From Ruegeria atlantica (GTDB taxonomy: Bacteria > Pseudomonadota > Alphaproteobacteria > Rhodobacterales > Rhodobacteraceae), in NCBI GenBank assembly GCA_013032095.1, contig WQBJ01000004.1:1-64000 (forward strand): a DNA stretch of 64,000 bases. Direction: 5' to 3'. Position 1 is the stretch's first letter. Every line of letters begins with the position of its first letter. The translations under genes and the position numbers were made by a program. This document shows, in pieces, positions 46,403-56,879 of this stretch. The notes beneath the pieces were generated by a model that saw only the letters and a program-made list of their open reading frames with translations, made no database searches and was not told the DNA's origin.

Positions 46403-48687
46403 CTTTGGCCTGCTTTCAGTTTGTTGGTTTTAATTGCCTGCTTTTGTGGCGCTGCGGTCGGGGATAAGTTGGCCCCCGGCAAACGGATCACGGCCATTGC
46501 ACCAAAATGGTCCTGTCCGTCAAAGACGGGCGCGTCTTCAAGCGTCAGCGCTCCGCCGTGTTCTTCGATAATCTTCTTGACGATGGGCAGGCCCAGTCCC
46601 GTGCCTTCGTCCCTTGTTGTCACATACGGCTCGAACAGGCGCGCCCGATCCTCGGGTAGGCCAATGCCGTTGTCTGCGATAGTGATTTCCGTACCCGCAT
46701 CATCGCTGGTCAACGCCACTTTGATCTGTGGCTTCAAGTTTTCCGGCGCGCCCTTTTGTTTCAGCGTTTGAATGGCTTCACCGGCATTTTTAATGAGGTT
46801 TGTTAGAGCCTGATTCAGCATCGTCGCATCCACATCCGCCAGAATGGGTCGATTGGGCAGAGTTGCGTCGATCTGCACGCCCGGCTGCCCGGCCTGCTGC
46901 AACAGGACTGCCTCACGCACCAGTCCGACGACGTCCTCCTCGCGCCGGTCCGGCTCTGGCATTCGGGCAAATTTCGAAAACTCGTCCACGATCCGCCGCA
47001 AGTCGTTGGTCTGCCGTACAATCACGTCAGTCATGGATTCGAGGCTGGCGCAATCCTCTTCATCCAACTTACGTGAGAATTTGCGCTTTATCCTTTCCGC
47101 GCTCAGTTGGATCGGCGTCAACGGGTTCTTGATCTCATGCGCGATGCGCCGCGCAACATCGCCCCATGCGGCCATCCGCTGGGCGCTGACTAAGTCGGTC
47201 ACGTCATCAAAGGCCACTACATAGCCCTCTAGCCCACCGTCTTCGCCTCGGCGGGTCGCCATGCGAACCAGCAAGTTTTCCAGCTGTCCCTTGCGGGTTA
47301 CCTTGATTTCACCCTGCACGGCCTCTTGCCCACCTTCCTTGAGGCTTTCGAACAGAGGCAGAAACTCTGGCACCGCGATACCGATGGCCAGTTGATTTTC
47401 GACCTTCGTCCAGTCCAGCAACCGTTCGGCCGAGCGGTTCACGAATGTCACACAGCCATCCGGATCAACGCCAACCACACCAGATGTCACCGAACTGAGC
47501 ACCGAATCAAACAAACGACGCCGACGTTCAATGTGGCGAGTGTTTTCCAATAGAGTGTCGCGCTGTCCTTTAAGTTGGCGCGTCATCTGATTGAAATAAC
47601 GACCTAACATGGCGATTTCATCATCGCTGGCCTCTTCGATGACCTGCACACTGAGGTCACCTGCACCAACCCTCTGCGCCGCCGTCGTCAACCGACCCAC
47701 CGGACGCGAAAGACGTTCAGCGAACCACATTCCCAACGACATTGCCGCCAGAATAAGGATCACAGCAAATCCCAGATACAGAAGACCGAATTCAAACAGC
47801 ACCCGGCCTCGTTCGCTTTCAAGCTGTTGGTAGAACTGAGCCGTTTCCTTGGTGTCGTCCAACAGAGTCAAAAGCTGCCCGTCTACTTCACGGCTGACAT
47901 AGAGATACCGGTCCAGATATGCCTGCAAAGGCACCAGCGCGCGGAATTCACTGTTTTGCCAATCAGCAATAATCAGTAGCCCGGCATCCGACGCTTCAAC
48001 GATCTGCTCGGGCGTCGGAGCTTCGTAATTGAAGAGGTAAGACCGGTCCCCACGAGAGCGAATTTCGCCACTACCATCAATGACATAGGCTTCTTTCAGA
48101 CCGCGTTGAATCTGCGACTGCCCTTGCGACAGAACCTCACGCAGCTCTGCGTCTGAAATGTAAAAGTCCAAGTTGCGGGCATTGTCCAAAAACCGGGCCA
48201 GAACGGCCGCATCCTGTGTCAGGCCCTGCCGGTGCTCAAGCTCGTAGGCTTCGGCGGCCGTCAGGGACGAACCAACCACTTGCCGTACGCGATCCGAAAA
48301 CCATCCTTCGAGGCCAATATTCACCGTCAGCCCTGCGAAGATCGCAACAGTGACAGTCGGCACCAGAGCCAGAAGCGTAAATGCGCCGATCAATCTCAGG
48401 TGCAGTCGGGATCCTGCGGATTTGGCCCGGCGGGCAGCGATCAGACTAAAGACCTGCCCCAGAACCAGCGCTGCGACGACCAGCACATAGACTAGGTCCG
48501 CCAAAAGGATCAGACGCAACGTGGGGGCAGTCGCCCCCAAATCAAATGGACCAATAACAAGGTAGGTAGCCAGCGCCAAAGCAGGGCCTAGAAGAACCAG
48601 CCCCAACGTGCCGATATTGCGCAGTTTTCGGGATTTCCGCCACCGATTAATCGCTGGAATCGGCCCGCTCTGTGCTCGGGTTGCCAC
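46399..48687 (-). CDS. ntrY: Sensor histidine kinase NtrY
   Basis: 762 residues. N-terminal membrane helices (about 25-110) with a periplasmic stretch up to another helix near 300. HAMP (about 325-380, ERLSRPVGRLTTAAQRVG), a PAS domain (about 395-500), HisKA with phospho-acceptor His in ARRIAHEIKNPLTPIQLSAE, and HATPase with N box NLIKNAGEAI, G1 DNGIGLPEDR and G2 GTGLGLPIVKKI. GTG start with GAGGG upstream; the nearby ATG is out of frame. It phosphorylates NtrX, encoded next with a 4-nt overlap. Confidence 0.95.
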   Translation of the reverse strand: MATRAQSGPIPAINRWRKSRKLRNIGTLGLVLLGPALALATYLVIGPFDLGATAPTLRLILLADLVYVLVVAALVLGQVFSLIAARRAKSAGSRLHLRLIGAFTLLALVPTVTVAIFAGLTVNIGLEGWFSDRVRQVVGSSLTAAEAYELEHRQGLTQDAAVLARFLDNARNLDFYISDAELREVLSQGQSQIQRGLKEAYVIDGSGEIRSRGDRSYLFNYEAPTPEQIVEASDAGLLIIADWQNSEFRALVPLQAYLDRYLYVSREVDGQLLTLLDDTKETAQFYQQLESERGRVLFEFGLLYLGFAVILILAAMSLGMWFAERLSRPVGRLTTAAQRVGAGDLSVQVIEEASDDEIAMLGRYFNQMTRQLKGQRDTLLENTRHIERRRRLFDSVLSSVTSGVVGVDPDGCVTFVNRSAERLLDWTKVENQLAIGIAVPEFLPLFESLKEGGQEAVQGEIKVTRKGQLENLLVRMATRRGEDGGLEGYVVAFDDVTDLVSAQRMAAWGDVARRIAHEIKNPLTPIQLSAERIKRKFSRKLDEEDCASLESMTDVIVRQTNDLRRIVDEFSKFARMPEPDRREEDVVGLVREAVLLQQAGQPGVQIDATLPNRPILADVDATMLNQALTNLIKNAGEAIQTLKQKGAPENLKPQIKVALTSDDAGTEITIADNGIGLPEDRARLFEPYVTTRDEGTGLGLPIVKKIIEEHGGALTLEDAPVFDGQDHFGAMAVIRLPGANLSPTAAPQKQAIKTNKLKAGQR

Positions 48688-48786
48688 CGTCTGCCCTCAT
48701 TCTGATGTGTCGCGTGCGCGACGTACCGCCATATGTCGTGGTCGTTGCCGGGAGCGAACCCAGATGCCACGATTTGTGTGGCGATA

Positions 48787-50154
48787 TTACATCAGTTTGC
48801 GGCGTCGTGTCACCTGAATATCGAGGTCTGTAATCTTTTTGCGCAGCGTATTCCGGTTAATCCCTAGCAGATCCGCACATTTCGCCTGATTTCCGCCAGT
48901 TGCATCTAGCGCCAGTTCGATCAGGGGTGCTTCAACCTCGCGCAAAATGCGCTGATACAAACCCGGAGGCGGTAAAAGATTGCCATGAAGGTCGAAATAC
49001 CGACGCAGATGGCGCGCGACTGAGGCCGAGAGTTTTTCACGCTCTCCATCCCCCAAAACCGGCTCGGCTTCGGGCTGACTGCCCAGCACCATTTCCACCT
49101 CGGCTTTCGAGATTTCGTCGGCGCGACTGGTCAGGCTGAGCCGGCGAATGGCGTTTTCCAATTGCCGCACGTTGCCAGGCCAGGAATAGCGACGAACCAG
49201 TTCAACCGCATCTTCGCTGAGCCAGCGTTTCGCTCCATGCTCACGCTCCTCCCGCGCAAGGAAATGATCAGCCAACAGCGTTACGTCGTCCACTCGTTCA
49301 CGCAGCGCTGGGACATGCAGCGTCGCACCGCACAATCGATAATAAAGGTCCTGACGAACCCGCCCACTCTCCATTGCTTCGGTCAGATCGGACTGGCTAG
49401 TCGCCATAAAACGCGGAACGTGGTCGCCCGGGGTATCCATCATCCGCACGATACGGGCCTGCAACTCGTCCTCGATATCGGCGATTTCATCAATCAGCAG
49501 CGTTCCACCGCGCACACGCGCCATCACCCGTGCCGGGCCTTCCAGATCACGCAGATCAGCAGCCGTAGCCGTTACGAAAGGCAAGGTTCGACGATCCGAA
49601 AAATCGTGAATAGCACGTGCAATCAAAGATTTACCCGTGCCACTTTCACCAGAAATCATCACTGACAGATCGGTGTTCATCACTCGCGCCACCAATCGAT
49701 AGAGCGCCTGCATTACCGGCGTGCGGCCGACCAAAGGAAGTTCCTCGGGGCGGTCCTCGGTGGTTTCGACCATTTCAGAATGCACGCGCTGTTTCTGTTC
49801 CAAGGCCCGCGCCGTGCGCTTCATCAGATCGGGTAAATCGAACGGCTTGGGCAAATAATCATAGGCATCCGCCTCGGCGGCCTGAATTGCCGTCATGATC
49901 GTGTTCTGTGCGGAAATCACGATAACCGGCAGACCAGGACGATCCTGTGCGATCTTGGGCAGCATCTCCAATCCGTTTCCATCCGGCATGACCACATCAG
50001 AGATCACCACGTCACCCTTGCCCTCACCAACCCAGCGCATCAGCGTCGTCAGCGAGGAAGTCGCGTGAACCTTGCACCCCGCCCGCGTCAGGGCCTGAGT
50101 CAGAACGGTGCGGATCGTGCGGTCGTCGTCTGCGACCAATACTGTGCCATCCAT
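48787..50154 (-). CDS. ntrC: Nitrogen regulation response regulator NtrC (GAFTGA absent, Rhodobacter type)
   Basis: 455 residues. Receiver with phospho-acceptor D53. AAA+ domain with Walker [18 protein letters not shown] and Walker [14 protein letters not shown]-terminal Fis-type DNA-binding helix-turn-helix, [20 protein letters not shown]. The usual ESELFGHEKGAFTGA segment is deleted: [16 protein letters not shown] runs almost straight into [12 protein letters not shown]. Rhodobacter capsulatus NtrC is known to lack this loop and to activate the sigma-70 polymerase. I infer the same here. A strong AAGGAG precedes the ATG. Confidence 0.95.
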   Translation of the reverse strand: MDGTVLVADDDRTIRTVLTQALTRAGCKVHATSSLTTLMRWVGEGKGDVVISDVVMPDGNGLEMLPKIAQDRPGLPVIVISAQNTIMTAIQAAEADAYDYLPKPFDLPDLMKRTARALEQKQRVHSEMVETTEDRPEELPLVGRTPVMQALYRLVARVMNTDLSVMISGESGTGKSLIARAIHDFSDRRTLPFVTATAADLRDLEGPARVMARVRGGTLLIDEIADIEDELQARIVRMMDTPGDHVPRFMATSQSDLTEAMESGRVRQDLYYRLCGATLHVPALRERVDDVTLLADHFLAREEREHGAKRWLSEDAVELVRRYSWPGNVRQLENAIRRLSLTSRADEISKAEVEMVLGSQPEAEPVLGDGEREKLSASVARHLRRYFDLHGNLLPPPGLYQRILREVEAPLIELALDATGGNQAKCADLLGINRNTLRKKITDLDIQVTRRRKLM

Positions 50155-50192
50155 CGGGTGCTCTCCTTATTCTTTGCTCTTATCGGCTTTTT

Positions 50193-51260
50193 TTAAGTTG
50201 CGTCTTTTGGTGCCCGCCTCAGCGAGATGCGGAACACCGTGCGGCCCGGAACCGAGTCAGCTGAAATCCAGCCGTCATGGTCCGAAATAATCTTGCTGAC
50301 CAGCGCCAACCCAAGGCCGGTACCGTTTTCCTTACCCGACACGAACGGGTCGAAAATATCGCTTCGGATTTTCTCGGGCAGGCCCGGCCCGTCGTCGACA
50401 ATCTCGATCTGCAGCGGCAGTGAATGACCGGAACCGTCGCTGCGCCGCAGGCGGAAGGAGTGTTCAAAATATGTCCGCAGGCGAATGGTTCCACCTTTTG
50501 GGTCAGCTGCTTCCGAAGCGTTCTTGAGCAGATTCAGCACCACCTGCAGGAACTGATCCGGATCACCATAGGCCAGCGGCAACGAGGGATCATAATCCTC
50601 GATAATTTTCATATGCGCGCCAAACCCCAACAGCGCCGAGCGGCGCGCACGGTCCAGAACGTCGTGAATGTTGACCGGCTTGAAGTCAGGCTGAGAGAGG
50701 TTTCCGAACTGTTCCACCTGCTCCAACAGCTTCACAATACGCCGACTTTCGGCAACAATAAGATCTGTTAATTCAAGATCTTGCTGTGAGATATTCATGC
50801 TCAGCAACTGCGCTGCACCAGTAATCCCGGCCAGAGGATTCTTGATCTCGTGCGCTAGCATCTCGGCCATGCCGATGGCGGATTGCGCAGCCGATTTCAC
50901 CGTATTGCCCCGCGTCATCCGCCCCGCCAGTTCGCGCGGAGAGATGATCATGATCATCGAACCTGAATGCCCAACCAGCGGCGCGATCTGCAACGCGCAT
51001 TGCAGCGGGGCACGGTTGCCCGAGCCTGCATCCACATCGTTCACGAACAGTGGCGTGCCCAATTCACGAGCCCGGGCAAACGCTTCCTCCAGAGGCGCGT
51101 CTACAGCGATCTGATCCCAGACAGGATGACCGATCACGGATTTACGCGAAGCGTTAAGAAACCCTTCTCCAGCCGAGTTCACGTCTGCGATCCGTTCATC
51201 GGCGTCGATGATGAAGGCTGGCACGGGCAGCGAAGTCCAGATGCTTTGATCTGAGGTCAT
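50193..51260 (-). CDS. ntrB: Nitrogen regulation sensor kinase NtrB
   Basis: 355 residues, soluble. PAS sensor domain (1-115), HisKA with phospho-acceptor His in EMLAHEIKNPLAGITGAAQLL (about 140), and HATPase with N box NLLKNASEAA, G1 DDGPGLPEKI and G2 GTGLGLALVSKI. It phosphorylates NtrC, encoded 38 nt downstream, under control of PII proteins, which are not encoded in this window. The ATG overlaps the dusB stop (ATGA). Confidence 0.95.
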   Translation of the reverse strand: MTSDQSIWTSLPVPAFIIDADERIADVNSAGEGFLNASRKSVIGHPVWDQIAVDAPLEEAFARARELGTPLFVNDVDAGSGNRAPLQCALQIAPLVGHSGSMIMIISPRELAGRMTRGNTVKSAAQSAIGMAEMLAHEIKNPLAGITGAAQLLSMNISQQDLELTDLIVAESRRIVKLLEQVEQFGNLSQPDFKPVNIHDVLDRARRSALLGFGAHMKIIEDYDPSLPLAYGDPDQFLQVVLNLLKNASEAADPKGGTIRLRTYFEHSFRLRRSDGSGHSLPLQIEIVDDGPGLPEKIRSDIFDPFVSGKENGTGLGLALVSKIISDHDGWISADSVPGRTVFRISLRRAPKDAT

Positions 51261-52240
51261 GCTGCTGCCTCCACATCTGTGTTTAGCGCATCACTCAGCA
51301 AGCGAAGCACCTCTGCTGGATCGCGCGAGGTCAAGACGGCGCGGCGCAGGGCTGCGGGGGTTCCGGCCTCATCCATGTACCAGCCCAGATGTTTGCGCGC
51401 GACACGCAGTCCAAGGTCAGTTCCGTAGAATTTCAGCATCGCCTGATAATGCGCGCGAACCATTTCGATCAGATCGTCACCGACGGGAATCTCCGGTGCC
51501 GCTGCGCCGTAGAGATCGTGGCAAATCTGCGCCAGCAGCCACGGCTTTCCTTGCGCACCACGGCCGACCATTACCCCATCCGCATCGGATTTGGTAAGCG
51601 CGGTTTTCGCGGTTACTGAATCCACGATATCTCCGTTCGCTATGACCGGTATCGAGACAGCTTCTTTCACGGCTCGGATGGCGTGCCAGTCGGCGCTGCC
51701 CTTGTAGAACTGGCACCGCGTCCGACCATGAATTGTCACCATGCAGATACCCGCATCTTGCGCGCGACGCGCCACGTCAGGCGCGTTCAGCAAGGCATCG
51801 TCCCAGCCGAGTCGCGTTTTCAGAGTCACCGGCACGTCAACGGCTTCAACCACCGCCTCGATCAAGGTCAGCGCATGATCCGGCGTTTTCAGCAGCGCGG
51901 ACCCGGAATAGCCATTGGTCACCTTCTTTGCCGGGCAGCCCATGTTGATGTCGATCACCCGCGCACCGCGATCAGCCACTTGCCGCGCGGCCTCGGCCAT
52001 CCAATGCGCCTCGCGTCCGGCCAGTTGCACGGCGGTGTTCTCCACATCCGCCGACAGCTCGGCCCGCTCGCGTACACCGGGCTTAGCCTGCACCATCTCC
52101 TGGCTGGCGACCATCTCGCTCACGACCATTCCCGCGCCAAAGCGCATCACCAGATCACGAAATGGACGGTCCGTAATTCCAGCCATGGGTGCCAGCATGA
52201 CCGGCGGGTTCAGAGCTTTGTCAGCGAGCTGCAGTGTCAA
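51257..52240 (-). CDS. dusB: tRNA-dihydrouridine synthase (NifR3/DusB)
   Basis: 327 residues, FMN-dependent reduction of uridine to dihydrouridine in tRNA. Motifs are LAPMAGITDRPFR, the catalytic cysteine in DINMGCPAKKVTNGYSGSALL, TIHGRTRCQFYKGSADW and VIANGDIVD. I start at TTG 52240 because AAGGA lies 9 nt upstream and the protein then matches the usual 320-330 length. The frame stays open to 52315 without a ribosome site and would enter the divergent ispDF leader. First gene of the dusB-ntrBC-ntrYX block, as in other alphaproteobacteria. Confidence 0.92.
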   Translation of the reverse strand: MTLQLADKALNPPVMLAPMAGITDRPFRDLVMRFGAGMVVSEMVASQEMVQAKPGVRERAELSADVENTAVQLAGREAHWMAEAARQVADRGARVIDINMGCPAKKVTNGYSGSALLKTPDHALTLIEAVVEAVDVPVTLKTRLGWDDALLNAPDVARRAQDAGICMVTIHGRTRCQFYKGSADWHAIRAVKEAVSIPVIANGDIVDSVTAKTALTKSDADGVMVGRGAQGKPWLLAQICHDLYGAAAPEIPVGDDLIEMVRAHYQAMLKFYGTDLGLRVARKHLGWYMDEAGTPAALRRAVLTSRDPAEVLRLLSDALNTDVEAAA

Positions 52241-52423
52241 CGTGCTTAATCCTTGGGCAGTTGCGGCTTTGATATCGAATTGAGCGCATATGAACAACAA
52301 ATCGGCGACCATCAAGCCCGCAAAATCATCACATGCCTAATTTTTAGGCAACATTACGCGGGTGATTGCCTCTGCATTCACCGCACCCTAAACATTGCCC
52401 TCAAACCACCGGAGTCCACATCC

Positions 52424-53554
52424 ATGACCACTGCCGCCATCATTGTCGCCGCAGGACGCGGGCAGCGCGCCGGAGGTGGAGTTCCCAAGCAGTGGCGCCC
52501 CTTGGCCGGGCGGCGTGTAGCGGACTGGACGATCGACAGATTCCGAGGGCAGGTAGATCATATTGTGATGGTGCTTTCCAAAGATGACACAGCCGCATGG
52601 GACGAATTCGAAAGCACCGACTTGATTCTCGCCCCGGGTGGCGACGATCGGTCGGGGTCTGTGCGCAATGGGCTAAATGCACTTATCAATCTTCCGGTCG
52701 AACGTGTCCTCATTCACGACGTTGCCCGCCCTTGCGTCAGCCTTCAAACGATTCAGCACGTCCTGGCCGCGCTAGAGACACATCAGGCGGCGGCCCCCGG
52801 GCTAGCGGTGACCGATGCGCTTTGGACCGGGAACGGAGCCGTCGTCACTGGAACGCAGGACCGCGCCGGGTTATTTGCCGCACAAACCCCGCAAGGTTTT
52901 CACTATGACGCTATCGTCACGGCTCACGCCACCCATCCCAGAGGCGCCGCCGACGACGTAGAAGTTGCCCGCGCCGCCGGGCTAGAGGTGGCTATCGTGC
53001 CGGGCGATGCAGATAACATCAAAATCACACGGCCCGAGGATTTTGCCCGGGCGGAACGCATATTGGGAATGAACATGGATGTAAGGCTGGGCAACGGGTA
53101 CGACGTGCATCGGTTTGGCGAAGGGGATCACGTGATCCTGTGTGGCGTGAAGGTGCCGCATGACCGTAGGCTGCAAGGGCACTCGGACGCGGATGTCGGC
53201 ATGCATGCGGTCACTGACGCGATCTACGGCGCGCTGGCGCAGGGCGATATCGGCCAGCATTTCCCGCCATCGGACCCACAGTGGAAGGGCGCCGCCAGCG
53301 AGATATTCCTGCGTCATGCGGTCGAGTTGGCCGAACAGATGGGTTATCGGATTTCGAATGTCGACTGCACACTGGTCTGCGAATACCCCAAGATCGGCCC
53401 CCACGCGCCCGCCATGCGGGATGAGATGGCGAGGATCATGAGCCTGCACGCCGATCAGGTCTCTGTCAAAGCAACCACGTCGGAGCGTCTTGGTTTTACG
53501 GGTCGTAGCGAGGGGATTGCTTCACTCGCCACTGCGTGTCTGGTGAAGTCATGA
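52424..53554 (+). CDS. ispDF: Bifunctional IspD/IspF
   Basis: 376 residues fusing two steps of the MEP isoprenoid pathway. IspD (about 1-220, 2-C-methyl-D-erythritol 4-phosphate cytidylyltransferase) shows [30 protein letters not shown] and QTPQGFHYD. IspF (about 222-376, cyclodiphosphate synthase) shows [34 protein letters not shown], then [10 protein letters not shown] and [17 protein letters not shown]. Fusion is common in alphaproteobacteria. Start ATG 52424 has CGGAG upstream. pgpA overlaps its stop by 4 nt. Confidence 0.96.
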   Translation: MTTAAIIVAAGRGQRAGGGVPKQWRPLAGRRVADWTIDRFRGQVDHIVMVLSKDDTAAWDEFESTDLILAPGGDDRSGSVRNGLNALINLPVERVLIHDVARPCVSLQTIQHVLAALETHQAAAPGLAVTDALWTGNGAVVTGTQDRAGLFAAQTPQGFHYDAIVTAHATHPRGAADDVEVARAAGLEVAIVPGDADNIKITRPEDFARAERILGMNMDVRLGNGYDVHRFGEGDHVILCGVKVPHDRRLQGHSDADVGMHAVTDAIYGALAQGDIGQHFPPSDPQWKGAASEIFLRHAVELAEQMGYRISNVDCTLVCEYPKIGPHAPAMRDEMARIMSLHADQVSVKATTSERLGFTGRSEGIASLATACLVKS

Positions 53555-54048
53555 ACGCCGCGCGCCTGATCGGAACTGTCTGTGGAGTTGGGTACATACG
53601 CCCTGCGCCCGGCACGTGGGGATCTCTGGCTGCCTTGCCCTTGGTGTGGGTTCTCCACACATTAGGCGGGTTCCCGTTGCTCGCTATTGCGACGGTCGTC
53701 GTATTTTTCGGCGGCCTCTGGGCCACCCGCGTCATGACGGCGGGTCAGGAAAATCACGACCCATCCGAGATCGTCATTGACGAAGTCGCCGGGCAGTTCA
53801 TCGCGCTGTGGGCGATTTCCTATCCTTCTTGGGCACACGGTATTGAGATTACGGCGCTGTGGCCCGGCTGGATCGCCGGATTTCTACTGTTCCGTCTGTT
53901 TGACATCACAAAACCAGGTCCCGTCGGCTGGGCCGATCGACGCAATGACGCGATGGGAGTGATGCTGGATGACGTGATCGCTGGTATCCTCGCCGGGATC
54001 GGCGTCCTGATCCTCGCAGGCATTGCGCACGGAGTCATGGGCTTATGA
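53551..54048 (+). CDS. pgpA: Phosphatidylglycerophosphatase A
   Basis: 165 residues, membrane phosphatase forming phosphatidylglycerol. PgpA motifs are [13 protein letters not shown] at the N-terminus, [35 protein letters not shown] and [14 protein letters not shown]. About four membrane helices. It is coupled to ispDF and to the short cinA gene by 4-nt overlaps on both sides. Confidence 0.94.
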   Translation: MNAARLIGTVCGVGYIRPAPGTWGSLAALPLVWVLHTLGGFPLLAIATVVVFFGGLWATRVMTAGQENHDPSEIVIDEVAGQFIALWAISYPSWAHGIEITALWPGWIAGFLLFRLFDITKPGPVGWADRRNDAMGVMLDDVIAGILAGIGVLILAGIAHGVMGL

Positions 54049-54527
54049 ACGTTGCCGACCTTCTCGAACGCGCCAAGGCGCAAGGTGTGATGATTGCCAC
54101 CGCTGAAAGCTGCACAGGCGGCATGGTTGCAGCGGCGCTGACCGATATCCCAGGCAGTTCGGCTGTCGTTGAGCGGGGTTTCGTGACCTATACCAATACC
54201 GCCAAACAGCAGATGCTTGGGGTTCACGCCGAAACTTTGGCGGCGCATGGGGCGGTCTCGGAACAGGTTGCGCGCGAAATGGCGGAAGGCGCGCTCAGAA
54301 ATTCGGGCGCTCAGCTCACGGTATCCGTGACAGGCATCGCGGGACCTGGAGGGTCGGAGTTCAAACCCGAAGGTCGGGTTTGCTTTGGTTTAGCCACAGG
54401 CGGAGTACCGACCCGCACGGAAACGGTCGATTTTGGAGCGCTTGGCCGCGACAACGTTCGAATTGCCGCGCGCGATCACGCGCTGGACCTGCTGTCTCAG
54501 GGACTTTTCAGCCTTGCTCAAAAATAA
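54045..54527 (+). CDS. CinA-family nicotinamide-nucleotide amidohydrolase (short form)
   Basis: 160 residues corresponding only to the C-terminal half of CinA (PncC domain), which deamidates nicotinamide mononucleotide. Family motifs are TAESCTGGMVAAALTDIPG, GFVTYTNTAKQ, VSEQVAREMAEGA and SVTGIAGPGG. The competence N-terminal domain is absent, as usual in this group. It overlaps pgpA by 4 nt. Confidence 0.94.
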   Translation: MNVADLLERAKAQGVMIATAESCTGGMVAAALTDIPGSSAVVERGFVTYTNTAKQQMLGVHAETLAAHGAVSEQVAREMAEGALRNSGAQLTVSVTGIAGPGGSEFKPEGRVCFGLATGGVPTRTETVDFGALGRDNVRIAARDHALDLLSQGLFSLAQK

Positions 54528-54676
54528 GGCAAGTCTCCCCAACTGACGCCCATTTAGTCACCGATTGGCAAAAAGCCCTAAAAATAGGCGCTGAAATCCA
54601 CCTCTGCCTCTTTTTTCCCCGCTGGCTCTCCGCTTCAACGCGCAACGCAAGTTGGAGACGAAGAGGAGACCGGCTG

Positions 54677-55858
54677 ATGAATGGAGCCGATACCGCCTGG
54701 ATCATAGTGGCAACCGCCCTGGTCCTGTTCATGACACTGCCGGGCCTGGCGCTGTTCTATGGCGGCCTTGTGCGCGCCCGCAACGTGCTGAGCGTATTCA
54801 TGCACTGTTTCAGCATCGCCTGCCTGATGAGCATCCTGTGGCTGGTCGCGGGCTACTCGATTGCTTTCGGCGAGGGCGGCTCGGGCTTGTGGGGTGGTCT
54901 GGGCAAAGCCTTCCTGAACGGCGTTGACGCCGACAGCCTGTCAGGCACCCTGCCCGAGGTTCTGTTCTTTGCCTTCCAGATGACATTCGCCATCATCACC
55001 CCTGCCCTGATCGTCGGAGCCTATGTGGAACGCGTGGGTTTCGGCTTCGTGCTCACCTTCTCCGCCCTGTGGATGCTGCTGTGCTACGCGCCAGTCGTTC
55101 ACTGGATCTGGGGCGGCGGCATGCTGACCGATGGCGGCATTTTGGGTGAGATCGGCGTTCGTGACTTCGCGGGCGGCATCGTGGTTCACGAAACCGCTGG
55201 TCTGGCTGCCCTGATCATCGCCGTTGCTCTTGGCCCGCGCCGCAACCGCACGACGCCCCCGCACAATCCTGGATTCGTCATGATTGGCGCCGCGATGCTG
55301 TGGGTCGGTTGGTTCGGCTTTAATGGCGGCTCGCAACTGGCGGCGGATGGTGCTGCTGCGATGGCGATGACCGTCACGCATATCTCGGCCGCAACAGCGT
55401 CGCTGACCTGGGCATTGTATGAGCGCATCAAGTATGGCAAGGCCTCGATGGTGGGTCTGGTCACCGGTACGATTGCCGGTCTGGCGTCTATCACTCCGGC
55501 CTCGGGCTACGTTGATCCGGTGCAGGCGCTGATCATCGGTGCGGTGGCTGGCGTATTGTGTCAGGAAGCCGTGAACGTCATCCGCAACATGCTGAACATC
55601 GACGATACGCTGGACGTGTTCGCCGTGCACGGTGTGGGCGGCATCTTTGGCACCATCATGATCGCTGTATTCGGTTTGGGTGCGTGGACCGCGCAATTGG
55701 GCGGGCTGGTGATCGTGGGTGTCTTTACGTCAGTTGTCACATTTGTGTTGATCAAGGTGGTTGCACTCATCACCCCGCTTCGCGTAGACGCCGAAACCGA
55801 GACAAACGGGCTCGACCTGTCGGTACACGGCGAGCGGGCCTATGACATGAGCAGCTAA
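54677..55858 (+). CDS. amtB: Ammonium transporter Amt
   Basis: 393 residues, 11 membrane helices. Amt/Rh motifs include [20 protein letters not shown] at the start, the conserved aromatic gate region, pore histidines in [15 protein letters not shown] and [14 protein letters not shown], and GFNGGSQL. There is no long signal leader. AAGAGGAGA precedes the ATG at 54677. It is not paired with glnK in this window. It is separated from cinA by about 150 bp and ends in a strong terminator, so it is probably its own nitrogen-regulated unit. Confidence 0.96.
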   Translation: MNGADTAWIIVATALVLFMTLPGLALFYGGLVRARNVLSVFMHCFSIACLMSILWLVAGYSIAFGEGGSGLWGGLGKAFLNGVDADSLSGTLPEVLFFAFQMTFAIITPALIVGAYVERVGFGFVLTFSALWMLLCYAPVVHWIWGGGMLTDGGILGEIGVRDFAGGIVVHETAGLAALIIAVALGPRRNRTTPPHNPGFVMIGAAMLWVGWFGFNGGSQLAADGAAAMAMTVTHISAATASLTWALYERIKYGKASMVGLVTGTIAGLASITPASGYVDPVQALIIGAVAGVLCQEAVNVIRNMLNIDDTLDVFAVHGVGGIFGTIMIAVFGLGAWTAQLGGLVIVGVFTSVVTFVLIKVVALITPLRVDAETETNGLDLSVHGERAYDMSS

Positions 55859-55891
55859 GCCCACCTTGGCTGCTATGCGCCCGCAAGGGCC

Positions 55892-55926
55892 AAAGCGGAC
55901 CTCCTGACGGGGTCCGCTTTTCTTTT
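55892..55926 (+). terminator. Rho-independent terminator after amt
   Basis: AAAGCGGACC (55892-55901) pairs perfectly with GGTCCGCTTT (55911-55920) around a 9-nt loop. TCTTTT follows the paired TTT. It lies 33 nt after the amt stop. Confidence 0.92.
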
Positions 55927-56001
55927 GCGCGCAAGCCTCTCGACTCTGGGCCGAGGGTCAGGCTATCAGCCCGCAACGTCATTTTGTCCCGAGGTTGCAC
56001 C

Positions 56002-56679
56002 ATGATCCCCAGCTCTTTCCCCGATAGCACCGAAATCGCCCGCCTGACCGCGCGGATGTTGCTGGAAATCAAGGCCGTCCACTTCAATTCGCGCGAGCCG
56101 TTCACGCTGGCCTCGGGCCTGCCCAGCCCGACCTATATCGACTGCCGCAAGCTGATCTCGTACCCGCGTATCCGCTCGACCCTGATGGACTTCCTGACGG
56201 TCACCGTAATGCGCGATGCAGGCTTTGAGGCATTCGACAACATCGCAGGTGGTGAGACCGCGGGCATCCCGTTTGCGGCAATGGTCGCCGAGCGCATGGC
56301 GCTGCCGATGACCTATGTGCGCAAAAAGCCCAAGGGCTACGGCCGCAACGCCCGGATCGAAGGCGCAATGAGCGAAGGTGAGCGCGTGTTGCTGGTCGAG
56401 GACCTGACCACCGACGGAGGTTCGAAACTGTCCTTTGTGGATGCGATCCGCGAAACCGGCGCGACTTGCGGGCATACAGCGGTGATTTTCTACTACGGCA
56501 TCTTCCCCGAGACCGAAAAAACCCTCGGTGACCATGGCGTGCAGCTGCACCATCTGTGCACATGGTGGGATGTTCTGGCCGAAGCCAAGGCGCAAAAGGC
56601 CTTTGACGAAGAAACCCTTAGCGGCGTCGAGGCCTTCCTGAACGACCCGCGCGGCTGGCAGGAAGCCCACAAAAGCTGA
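56002..56679 (+). CDS. pyrE: Orotate phosphoribosyltransferase
   Basis: 225 residues. It forms orotidine 5'-monophosphate from orotate and PRPP. The family motifs [20 protein letters not shown], then [17 protein letters not shown] (catalytic flexible loop) and the PRPP-binding [14 protein letters not shown] are present. This is the PyrE subtype with a C-terminal extension common in alphaproteobacteria. The ATG at 56002 is preferred over a start six codons upstream. Confidence 0.95.
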   Translation: MIPSSFPDSTEIARLTARMLLEIKAVHFNSREPFTLASGLPSPTYIDCRKLISYPRIRSTLMDFLTVTVMRDAGFEAFDNIAGGETAGIPFAAMVAERMALPMTYVRKKPKGYGRNARIEGAMSEGERVLLVEDLTTDGGSKLSFVDAIRETGATCGHTAVIFYYGIFPETEKTLGDHGVQLHHLCTWWDVLAEAKAQKAFDEETLSGVEAFLNDPRGWQEAHKS

Positions 56680-56879
56680 CGTTACGGCACCTGTCGAGCA
56701 AATTGGAACGCCGTCGGACAGGACGGTGAATACCACACAATATGTTGACGGATCACCCCTTCATGCTTCAACATGATGGGGCCCGGAGATATGCACAGTC
56801 TATCCCCAGAAACATACAATTTGCCCCGACTCACGGGGCTCGGTTATGGACTGTGCCTTAAGGGATGGTGAGAGCAGCA

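Noticed and set aside
52253..52423. A longer N-terminus for ispDF overlapping the dusB start
   Set aside because: No family similarity in the extension, and ATG 52424 has a ribosome site and a proper IspD N-terminus.
54528..54676. A sigma-54 promoter before amt
   Set aside because: I found no TGGCAC-N5-TTGC match in this gap, which agrees with the GAFTGA-less NtrC.
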